A DNA stretch of 64,000 bases from NCBI RefSeq assembly GCF_030253575.1, contig NC_080562.1, forward strand, positions 32,319,852 through 32,383,851, read 5' to 3'. The notes below the pieces were generated by a model, which saw only the letters and a list, made by a program, of their open reading frames with translations, ran no database searches and had not been told where the DNA came from. The translations under genes and the position numbers were made by a program. This document shows positions 34,741 to 44,559 of the stretch, one piece after another (position 1 is the first letter of the stretch; every line of letters begins with the position of its first letter). This DNA is from Rhododendron vialii. Taxonomy: Eukaryota; Streptophyta; Magnoliopsida; Ericales; Ericaceae.

Positions 34741-36195
34741 GACGACGTCGTTTTAGGAGGGATGAAATTTCTCATGTGTTTCTGGAACGATTGAAGTGCA
34801 TAATCACCACATTTTCTCGTAGTGATTTGGATCTCTACTTGATTATCCAAACCATTCATCTTGCAGAACTCGTCAAATTGAATCTCCACGCAAAAGTTCA
34901 AATTGATCGGACATCCACACTACCTCATCGAAATACTTTTATACACTAAAAAAATTAGATGAGTCTAAACCATTTTTTTGGCATGAATAAACTATTCCAA
35001 TGAGGTGGTTACATGTGTCCGTTAAACTTCACTTTCGGTAGGAATGATCAGTAGTACAAGGTACAAATGATAGACGGTTTTGATCGCGAATAAATTGCTC
35101 GAGTGGTGTTGAGGTGGTGTATTATGAGACTTTAATACCTCTGGATGCAATGAATGTCTTCCGATCAAGTAGTTGTTGATATCCGATGATCTTCTATTTG
35201 GGTGACACTTATTGAATTGGTAGAATATGAAATTCTAACGATTTAGATCGCCCATTATAATAATAGACTCAACAATGACCTTTAGAATCTATATGTTTAA
35301 CTTACTTGATAGTAAACTAGTCGTGTGTTGTAGGTGAATGTACAGTAGCCACGTCACTACAACACAATCATGACGATCAATACCATTGATTTCCTTGACC
35401 TTGTCGATTAAATCATTCACGTGAATTTTTGGCTCAATCGGTTTAGAAAATCCCCTTCATCGATATGCAAAATTGTTAATAAAATGAAGAATTTAAGTAT
35501 GATCAAGTGTCTAATGATACACGATCAACTTCATTTTTGGTACAAAGTGATTTAGTCCATATTACATAAAAAATAAACGATTTTGATCGCAAAAGAAGGC
35601 CTCATGCGGTGCACTATAAGACTTTAATTTCTTTGAACGCATTAATTTCTTTTTGCAGTAACGCCGATTCCTCGCAGACTGTGCTTTTAATTGTTGCATG
35701 GACTAACATGGCCAAAAAAAGGAAGTTTAGACTTATAGCGACAAATATATTATTTTCTCGCAAAAAATTGGTTTTTTGCGAGGAACACAATTTCCCGCAA
35801 AAAGTAACCATAGTCTTTAGCGATGAATCCTTTATTTTCTCGCAAATAACCAATGTTTTTGCGAGAAAACTAATTCCTCGCAAAAGGTTTTCAACTTTAG
35901 CGTCCCAATAAGTTTGCCACAAAAAATCACTATAGGCTTTTGGCGACAAAATATGTATTTCCTCGCAAATTCATTTTTCTCGCCTACATAAAAAATTCTC
36001 GCCACGTTTTTTGCGACAACAATTAGCGAGGATTTTTGAAACTTCTTCGCAAATACTCTTTAGCGACAACTAAATAGCGAGGAAAATATGTCTTCCACGC
36101 AAAAAAACACCATTAGCGAGGAAACAATAATTTCCTCGCCAAAACTCTTCCTTTAGCGAGGAAATAGACATCCTTGCTAAAAATTTCCTCACAGA

Positions 36196-36226
<31 letters not shown>

Positions 36227-37086
36227 TAATCACATAACTGAGAACAGTACTTTGAAGGTGTTTTGAACAAAAAAACATTGTATCAAATACACACTTAATA
36301 CTATTTTTATACTGCAAGTGGATTGGTAGCCAAATGTTTGGCACAATATACTCCAATGCATAAGAATGGGGTTCAAGCCTCACTACCTACAACTTAAACC
36401 ACTGACTTTAAAATAAATAAATAAAAAAACATTCTACGAGGGGAAAATGCACTGCTTACTGCTGAGCTATACCATTGGATATGTGAAACATTTGAAACAT
36501 TCACAAACATTTTGAAAGAAGGGCCCTATTTTTTGTCCTAAAATTAGTGATTCTAGGCGACTGTCTAGAGGGTCTGTGTTTAGGGCTGGCCCTGCTAGAG
36601 ACACACTCACAAACACTTGTAAGCCACACACACGAATATTACCTTATTGCCGAGCTTGGAACAATCTACCCTTATGTTGATGCTGTGGAGTATTGGAGAC
36701 CTTCTAAGCAAGCATATTATCCCTGTGGCTCCATATTTGGTCAAGTGAGTATGGATCTCCAATGTAGTGAGGTTGTTGAAACAAAAAGGAAGTCCATCTT
36801 CTGAATCCATGCTTGACAAAATCTGGAAGCAAGAACAAAAGGTAAGGGATTAATCTATAATTCCTAAGACAGTGATGGGAGAAACACAATGGACAAAAAA
36901 GAAATTCCATAACATGGACTGTGACTAATCAACCATTGTTCAATCCACTTTCTTGCACCTCAATAGTAAGGTTATTAAATAGGATTACACATTACAGTAT
37001 AAAATAAACTTGAGCTTTTAGAAAATTAAACTTCTTTTGATTTTGCTCTTAAGCAAACTTCTTTAATTTTAGCATCTAGAAAAGCA

Positions 37087-37593
37087 CTCCCTCCGTCCGG
37101 ATTTAATAGTCTCATTCAATCCTAACCGGATAAAAAGAGTTATATCTTTAAATTGGTAATAAATTTTATATCCAATATGGATCTTGTTTTGATAAATCTC
37201 AATTAGTTCTATAAGACAATGTTTTCGAAATTACATAAAATATTATATATTATAAGATATACTCCCTCCGTCCCTTTTTAAGTGTCCTGCTTCGTAACTC
37301 CAACTTATTAAAAAGACATAATCATTATACCTTTCACATCAACTTTTTCCTCCACTTTCCTTACTTACCCATCATCATTACACTTTTACTCACTAACTTT
37401 TCAAAATAAAATCTACTTTTAGGGACAAAATAGACAATACACCAACTTTTACCCCTCTAACTTTACAAAATGGACACTTATTAAGGGACAGCCCAAAATG
37501 GTATACTGGACACAAAAAAAGGGACGGAGGGAGTAATCGATTGAAAAATAGCACGAACTCCCAAAAAGGACTATTAAATCCGGATGGAGGGAG
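37087..37593. mobile_element. Outer Stowaway MITE
   Basis: Starts CTCCCTCCGTCCGGATTTAA and ends with the complementary CCGGATGGAGGGAG. The right flank is TA and the left flank CA (probably a mutated TA). It is interrupted by a second Stowaway at 37,262-37,533. It lies in intron 1 of copy 5. Confidence 0.82.
37262..37533. mobile_element. Inner Stowaway MITE nested in the outer one
   Basis: CTCCCTCCGTCCCTTTTT at the left and AAAAAAAGGGACGGAGGGAG at the right, 272 bp, with perfect TA target-site duplications (37,260-37,261 and 37,534-37,535). These are the ends of the Stowaway (Tc1/mariner-derived) family. Confidence 0.9.
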
Positions 37594-37778
37594 TAAAAGA
37601 ATATAAAATAAACTTGAAAAAGCTCTGAAAAAATGAAAATAAGCCTAAAAAAGTAAGCTTATTTTGTCTTTCATGGTTCTAATTAAGTTTTTGACATAAC
37701 TTTTTATGATAACCCGCGTCAAAACTACTTGATAGTGCAAAAGAACAAATGTGAATTCATCTCAAGTCACTGAAGGAG

Positions 37779-40125
37779 CCTACAAATACACCGAATTTGA
37801 TAGCATTCTTATAGAAATGCCATTGTAGAGGACTAACAAGAGGAAATAATAGCATTCCTGCTATTGAGAGACACGGAGAAAAGCGGAAGGAAAACCATAG
37901 CGTTTTCATTAACTCAACCATGGTGTTTCACCAATTTTTTGGTGCCAATCTCTTTTCCTTTTTTCTGATTTCCTCTGTTGCTAAGTGATGTTTTACTTAC
38001 TGAAAACAGGAAAAATAAAATTAATAAAAATGGCGTTGCAATGTGCTGAAAGTGCTAAATACGGAGCTAGAATATAGATTAAGTAAAGTAATTGATGTTT
38101 AATGTTGGTACAGAGTAGAAAAAATGAATTTAGTGCAGGTCTTTGATGTTTAATGCTAGAAGATGCTTTTATTTGTGGAAATATGTAGTTAGTAAAATGT
38201 TCAGTTGCCATCTACTTGCACTAACCTTGTTTATTTTTGTTGCATCCATTTGTTAGTAAAGAATGTGAACACCACTGACAATACCAAGTGCAAGTTGCTA
38301 GATTGAATGGGAATGGGAAAAGTAGTTGGTGAGGGCGTTGGTCTTCAAGTTATCCAAAATAACTTGTTCATCATATTCCAATTGGACCTAATGCAATGAA
38401 AGTTTGGGTGGATGTAGCAAAGAAATTTTAAGTGTATCTGTGGAGGACTACTAGTGACATTGACCTATATCAAGGAAGCTATGGGAACTACCGTCAAATG
38501 GCTTGCTAACTGCGACCTACTAACCATGTTATTATGGACTCTTTGCTAGGGTAACGTACTATTATTCCCTCACTCATATCGAGAAGGCAATATATTTTCC
38601 TAATTCCTAGAATTAAAACTTGAGAGTTTGATTTGGAATGATGGTCAACTGTTGGTTAGAATTCAAACTTGTGAATCTACAGTCCATATTGATTTTGTTG
38701 AATACCAAAGTATGGCCCCACTGTGATTATGGGTGCAAAGAATCTACGGTCCATATTGATTCTGTATATGTTGTTTGTATGCAATTTAATGATCTACCAA
38801 AATGAATTATTGGATCTTATCTCTATTCTGAAGCTTATTTATGAGAAGCTGTAGTTTATCGGTGTTTTAATAGAGAGTTGTGTTGCTTTGATTTTTTGCT
38901 TCTTGGCTGTGATTATTGGATTTGTTTTTTGGTTGCTGGTATAAAAAATGATTTGTCTGTTTGCATTGTGAGCCTCGTATAATTAGTTTTGCAATGCGAG
39001 AGAGAGAGAGAGAGTGTGTGTGTGTGTTGGCCATTTTTTGTATTATTGCCTTGAATAGGACAGTGCTTGTGTTCTTATTTGGACTATTATATAAGGTTAT
39101 GCACTAAGTCTCTTTCTTATATTGTTTGTAGGTCGATTGGTTGAAAGAGAAGACCAATACTTTATCACTTTTTGCTCAAGATGGAGATATTAGTGCTAGT
39201 GTTGGTATGGAGATATTAGTGCTAGTGTTGGTTGGAATCTGCTAACTCCTTTTTGTACAAGTCATGTAGGCAACTTAGTTTTGAGAGATTTGAAAGTGCA
39301 TATGATCTGTTTGCAAATGTGTTAGCAAGTGGAGGATGGCTAGCTACTAATTTCCTTCTATTTTGTACTAAAATACTGATGTTGGGGGAATACAAGTCTC
39401 CTAGTAGTTTTCTAAGGAGCAATGTGCGAATGCAATAGCATTTCTTTTGTAGCAATTGGGCGATTGGCTATTGGATTTGATAGATTGCTCTAGATCTTGC
39501 TATTCAAAATGAGAAGTTTAGCAGACTTAGAGTTGTATGTATGAAAGAGTTCTAATGGCCAGAAATGCAATGGAAGCATTTGTTTTAATAGCACTCAGAT
39601 GATGCTATTACAGGGAACTTAAAGATAGCATTTATATTGTGCTACAATAGATTACTTAGACATAGCGGCGAATGAACGCTATTAATCTACCTAATAGACA
39701 CAAAGGTGTGGGAATCACTCAAACACAAGTTGAAAGAAGGGCTGAGATTCATGTGATTCAAGGGCTGATGTATGCTCACTAACTCTCTTAAGAAAATACA
39801 CACACTCTTACAAATATATTACAAAAATGCCATCAAAGAGTGGATAGTGCCTTAGGCACGAGCAAACACTAGTGTTTAATAAACCACAACGTTCAATAAA
39901 AGCTACTAAATCTTTTAAACCATAGTGGTCATTAAACGCTATAATATAATTTTAACCACAACGTGCAATGAACGGTATAAAATCTTTTGAACCACAGCAG
40001 GCACTAAATGCTATTAATAGTCAAGACTTTTAACAATGTGGGCTAACATTGCGTCTTTATGAATGCTTTTTATAACACATGATAGCGTTTTTTGTCCGCT
40101 ATGAAAAGTGAGTTTTCTTGTAGTG
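37779..40125. mobile_element. Second CACTA-like element in intron 1 of copy 5
   Basis: The right end is GAGTTTTCTTGTAGTG, the complement of CACTACAAGAAAACTC. Both end zones carry repeated AATAGCGTT / AACGCTATT words (for example 37,798-37,905 and 39,655-40,095). The left end is degenerate (CCTACAAATAC near 37,779). Copy 4 lacks this block at the matching place (near 25,015). No transposase frame is visible; a tandem AGATATTAGTGCTAGTGTTG word is duplicated near 39,185-39,230. Confidence 0.62.
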
Positions 40126-40712
40126 CATGCCACCACCAAGGCACCGACAGTTTATATTAATGGTTGAAATAATGACTTGGGCTATAGGAATTCAGTGAGA
40201 AACAGACCTTAAAAACTTGGCTTCTGACAGATAGAGATCGAGCAAAACACAATGCAGATATAAAAGCCGCTGCACTTTGCAATGTCGCTGGATTTGGTGG
40301 TTTAGAGGGAAAATAAACGGATCCTGTATTGAGGTCTTCAAAGCTCTGTGTCCCACATTTCACATTAAAGTTGTCTTCCCAGTAGAGCCTCCGCAGATTT
40401 GGGGCAAGAATCTTGGCCCGACCTTTCGGCCGCAAGCACCTCGTCACTTGTAGCTCCAGTAACCCAGTGCCAGAAATATCCAAACCTTTCAGCCGCAATC
40501 CATCAAGTTCCAAAATTTCCAGGCCTGGGAAGTTGATATTGAGATCGTACGTTCCTCTACAATCTTTCAAGCACAGTTTCCTGAGGAGAGGTAAATTACT
40601 AGGTGAAAACAAATCCGACCAACCCCAGACACTACATACCCTAGTCAGAGACAAGGTGTGGACTGCCGGAAACAAAACCGGACTGGGAAGTCCAAAACCC
40701 CTGTACCTGGAT

Positions 40713-41299
40713 CATAGTTTTAAATATCGGCCGATACGGTTCGTATCGGCCGGTTCGTACCGGTATTTGAGACTTCTGGTTTGGATATAGGCCAGTATAA
40801 CGGGGAGACTGAAATTCACAGGTGAACCGGCCGATTTTCGATACGTATCGGTATGTAACCAATTTGTGGACCGGTTCGGCCGATTCGGCCGGTTCGTATC
40901 GGTTCGGCAAAAAAAACATAATGTGGCTAGTGATTATGTAATGTAAAACCTCTATAGTGTGTTTATTTTAATGTCTTCATCTTATTTTTGCTATTTATGT
41001 CAATTATATCAAAACTCATAATGTTGCATTTTTCTCATATTTGTAAAATCTTATTGACTTGCGGATTTTGATAAATTATCGGATATTTCACATGAAAAGA
41101 ATGGGCTATTACATGTCTTAAATTAATTAAAATGTGATAATTTAAGCCAATGTTGGGGGTAAAAGTATATTTTTCAAGTTTTATACATGTTGCTGATGAT
41201 TTTTGAAAATTCACGACCGCGACACCCGATTCCCGCTACGTTTCACCGATACGTCCCGATACCGATATACCGCGACCGATACCGGGTTTTTAAACTATG
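40713..41299. mobile_element. 587-bp hAT-like MITE splitting exon 1 of copy 5
   Basis: The ends CATAGTTTTAAATATCGG and ACCGGG...TTTAAACTATG are imperfect inverted repeats. A perfect 8-bp target-site duplication ACCTGGAT flanks it (40,705-40,712 and 41,300-41,307), as for hAT transposons. Subterminal sequence is rich in CGATACGG/CCGTATCG palindromes. Excising it with one ACCTGGAT rejoins the LRR exon in register with copy 4. No open frame of note. Confidence 0.88.
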
Positions 41300-41906
41300 A
41301 CCTGGATGTATTCAATTTGACTCCCATGTCAATTTGAGAACCCCAAGCGTGTTGCAATAAAACAAGCTCGGAGGGAGTTCAAAGCGACAGTCTGTATCAA
41401 CATCGAGTTCGATCTGTTCGATCCTTTGATTCATTACTCGATCGACGCAATCCTGCAAGCAAGCGGCACTCACACAACCGGAGAGGCGAAAGGTGGTAAT
41501 GTTGGAGTCGGGTGGACGGCGAGATAACACCTCGGGCAAGAAATTTCCAGCCCCGGAATGGGGAGAGAGAAGGGAGAAGTCGAGATGAGGGTGGGAACGC
41601 CACAGGCGCAGGCGGTTCCAGCGTTTGGAGAGAAGGCTGGTTTGGACGATGGATTTGAAGGGGAGGGGAGAGATGATGTGGTGGAGCAATTCGACCGGTA
41701 GATCACTGATTCAGTCTCTGCTGATTCTCTCCTTCTTCATCTTGTTGATCTCTGCCCCAACCGTTGAGCCCTTGTGCTCCTCGGAGGCTGTTTCTCTTTT
41801 TAGAGTTTCAAATTTTGAATAAAGTATTCTGAGAGCATCGGCTATTCAAATGGAGGAGTAATCGTTTCTCTGTATTGAAGACGTTTCCTTGTCATAAAAA
41901 CAGTAC

Positions 41907-43061
41907 GAGAATAAATTTTACACGGACCCTCTGTGTACACGGGAGGGTCCGTCCAACCAATTAAAAGTAAACAACTCAGCTTTTCTCAGCTTTGCAAGGA
42001 TAGTCGGCAATTTTTTTTTCTATTTAGAATGCTATGGAGCAGAAACTCGATTATGAGAGCTTTAGAGACAAAATTTAACTATGACACTTTAGAATAATAT
42101 GATCAGAATGACAAGATCTTTGTATCTGTTTAAACGGATTGAAAATTGGAGCACTTAACTTTTTAACCATATTTTTTAATATAGAAATAGTCGACAAAAA
42201 TTAAGTACTCCAATTTTTAATCCATTTGAATCAGTGCGAAAATCTTATTATTCTGATCATATTATTCTAAAGGAACATAATTAAGTTTTATCTCTAAGGT
42301 TCTCATAATTAAGTATATGCTCTTTTGTTTGGAACTTTATAAAGCAGAAACCTAATTATGAGAGTCCTAGAGACAAAAATTAATTATGACTTTTTAAAAT
42401 AATATTATGAAAATAATAAGATCTTCGCATTGGTTCAAAAAGATTGAAAATTGGAGCACTTAACTTTTTAACTATATTTTTAATATATAAAAAATTTAAA
42501 AAAATTAAGCGCTCCAGTTTTCAATCCTTTTGAACCAATGCGAAGATCTTATTATTTTCATTATAGTATTTTAAAAAGTCATAATTAATTCTTGTCTCTA
42601 GGACTCTCATAATCAGGTTTCTGCTTTATAAAGTTTCAAACAAAAGAGCATATACTTAATTATGAGAACCTTAGAGATAAAACTTAATTATGTTCCTTTA
42701 GAATAATATGATCAGAATAATAAGATTTTCGCACTGATTCAAACGGATTAAAAATTGGAGTACTTAATTTTTGTCGACTATTTCTATATTAAAAAATATG
42801 GTTAAAAAGTTAAGTGCTCCAATTTTCAATCCGTTTGAACCGGTACAAAGATCTTGTCATTCTGATTATATTATTTTAAAGTGTCATAGTTAAATTTTGT
42901 CTCTAAAGCTCTTATAATCGAGTTTCTGCTCTATAGCATCCTAAATGGAAAAAAAAATTGCCGGCTGTCCTTGCAAAGCTGAGAAAAGCTGAGTTGTTTA
43001 CTTTTAATTGGTTGGGCGGACCCTCCCGTGTACACGGAGGGTCCGTGTAAAATTTATTCTC
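41907..43061. repeat. 1,155-bp palindrome built from three hairpin units
   Basis: The two halves are near-perfect inverted copies with the centre near 42,484. The outermost words are GAGAATAAATTTTACACGG and its complement. Each half also contains hairpins: unit A 42,037-42,322, unit B 42,343-42,624 (spanning the centre) and unit C 42,646-42,931, about 285 bp each, every one starting with a GCAGAAAC/GAGCATATAC-type word and folding on itself. The tips carry a further small hairpin, GGACCCTCTGTGTACAC...GGGTCC. No clear target-site duplication or open frame was found. It lies 170 bp upstream of the copy 5 start codon. Confidence 0.88.
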
Positions 43062-43130
43062 AAAGATAGAGTATATGTTGTAGTTGTACCACAAAGGGAA
43101 AAAACGAGTATTTGAGAGTTTTCCTATTTC

Positions 43131-44176
43131 TAGAGGTGGCAAACGGACGGGTCTGAACGGGTTGAAACGGGTCGTGGGTCAAATATGGGCCGATCGAATA
43201 TGAGTCAAAAGGAAAATGAGTTGAAACGGGTCGGGTCGAATATGGGTTAAGCCAAATCCAAACCCGCCCAACCCGACTCGTTTTCCTCTTCTTTTTTTTT
43301 TTTCTCTTCCCTTTCCCCTCTTTTCGCCCCCGATTTGTCTCAATAGGGGGATTCAGAAAAGTAAAATTTTATGATTAAAACTCATTTTTTAAAAATAAAA
43401 ATGAAGCAATTAGAGGCTAAAAAAACTTTTAAAAAATCAGGTTTTTACTTTTTGTTCCATTTCCAAATAGTAATGTAACTTCGGCGAGGAGTCAGAGGCC
43501 GCATCAAAGAATTGTCTGAAAGGCGATGATTGCACCGATTATACAGTTTCGGTCTTCGTTACGTTCGCCGAAGCCATCACTTAGGTTTGGATTAAAAAGT
43601 CAAGTGACTTTTTTTTTGTCTCTATTCAAATTTTTTTTGTATTTGTTTGTTTTGCGACAAATTTTTATCCCTATTAGTTCGTCTTGACGAGAGAATCGAA
43701 AATTAATTTTTTACTGGAGTATTTTCTTTCCCAATTTTAAAGGGAAAACGAGACACAGTGATTGAAAATATTTTATACAAGTAGTTGGAAATGTAAAAAG
43801 AAAAACGTGACACAGTAATATAGAAAGGAAATTCTTTACTGGAGTATTTTAAATATACCGATCCTCAGCTCATTTTCCTTCTTTTCCCCTCTTCTTCAAA
43901 CTTTTTTAAAATTCTGTGTTCCACAGTTGTTTACTACCGGTCACAGTGATAGAGAAAGGAAAGAGTATGGAGACAAAAAAAGAAAGCGTAGCGAGACATT
44001 TGGGTCTTTTTAAGTCTAGCCTATATTGAACCCATTTTTAACCCAGCTAAACTCATATAAATATGGGTTCAACCCATATAAACCCATTATATAATATAGA
44101 CGGGTTGGGTTGGGTTGGATTATAAGTGGGCGGATTGGGCGGGTTAGAAAAATATGAATTGAGATTGCCACCTCTA
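43131..44176. mobile_element. 1,046-bp non-autonomous hAT element
   Basis: Terminal inverted repeats TAGAGGTGGCAA and TTGCCACCTCTA, with a perfect 8-bp target-site duplication CCTATTTC (43,123-43,130 and 44,177-44,184). The subterminal zones are rich in ACGGGTT/AACCCGT words, typical of plant hAT MITEs. No transposase coding sequence is seen. Confidence 0.92.
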
Positions 44177-44303
44177 CCTATTTCACAACTCTTAAGTAAA
44201 GAGTGTCACACATGCATTGATCACCAATTTGTTTGCATCTATTTTCAGATTTTGAGTATTAATTTTATTGCACTCATTTTATTGGTTTTATCACCTAAAG
44301 TAA

Positions 44304-44500
44304 CAGATTATTCCAACAATAATGACTAGACATCCAACACCAGACAACACACCTTCAAATCAGGATAACAAGGATACAAACCAAACCACAAAAAACACAG
44401 GACAGATTATTCCAACATCAAAGACTAGACACCTAACACCAGACAACACACCTCCAAATCAGAAAAACAAGGATACAAACCAAACCAAAAAAACACAAGA
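44304..44500. repeat. 99-bp tandem repeat, two copies
   Basis: Units start at 44,304 and 44,403 (CAGATTATTCCAACA...), mostly A/C-rich, about 90 percent alike. The array ends about 60 bp downstream of the WSD stop codon (gene sense) and could lie in its 3' UTR. Confidence 0.8.
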
Positions 44501-44559
44501 CCAAAACACAATCCCATCTTTTTTTTATTCCAGGTTTATTCCCACAAAGTTTGATTGTA

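Larger units (their letters stand above)
29803..36195. mobile_element. 6.4-kb CACTA-like element in intron 2 of copy 5
   Basis: The left end reads TACTACAAGAAATCAGG, close to the plant CACTA consensus CACTACAAGAAA. Both subterminal zones (29,815-30,350 and 35,640-36,190) are packed with direct and inverted copies of TTTGCGAGGAA / TTCCTCGCAAA, the kind of repeat that transposase-accessory proteins bind in En/Spm elements. Copy 4 keeps the empty site: its intron reads straight across where copy 5 has the insertion. The right terminal repeat is missing and replaced by a TA microsatellite (36,196-36,222). No transposase frame is visible. A second CACTA-type end (CACTACAAGAAATTATAC) lies inside at about 32,010. 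The interior holds gene-like exons (see 31,602 and 34,430), so it is probably non-autonomous and gene-capturing. Confidence 0.72.
28706..41740 (-). pseudogene. F-box/LRR/FBD copy 5, inflated and disrupted by transposons
   Basis: - strand paralogue of copy 4. Exon 1 runs 41,740-40,208 but is split by a hAT-like element (40,713-41,299). Exon 2 is 36,822-36,643 (60 codons, open; SSMDSEDGLPFCFNNLTTLE). Exon 3 is 29,027-28,706. Codon 10 is TGA (41,713-41,711) where copy 4 has Arg (RDRFSDLP). Exon 3 has a one-base insertion after QYW/RYW, causing an early stop; the remaining FBD (KVARIDVGGTKMPKSAFHLV...) continues in another frame to TAG at 28,706. Without the hAT the exon 1 LRR frame is otherwise open (LFSPSNLPLLRKLCLKDCRG). 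Intron 1 has grown to 3.4 kb and intron 2 to 7.6 kb, against 1.5 and 0.9 kb in copy 4, through CACTA and Stowaway insertions. It cannot encode a full protein. Confidence 0.87.
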
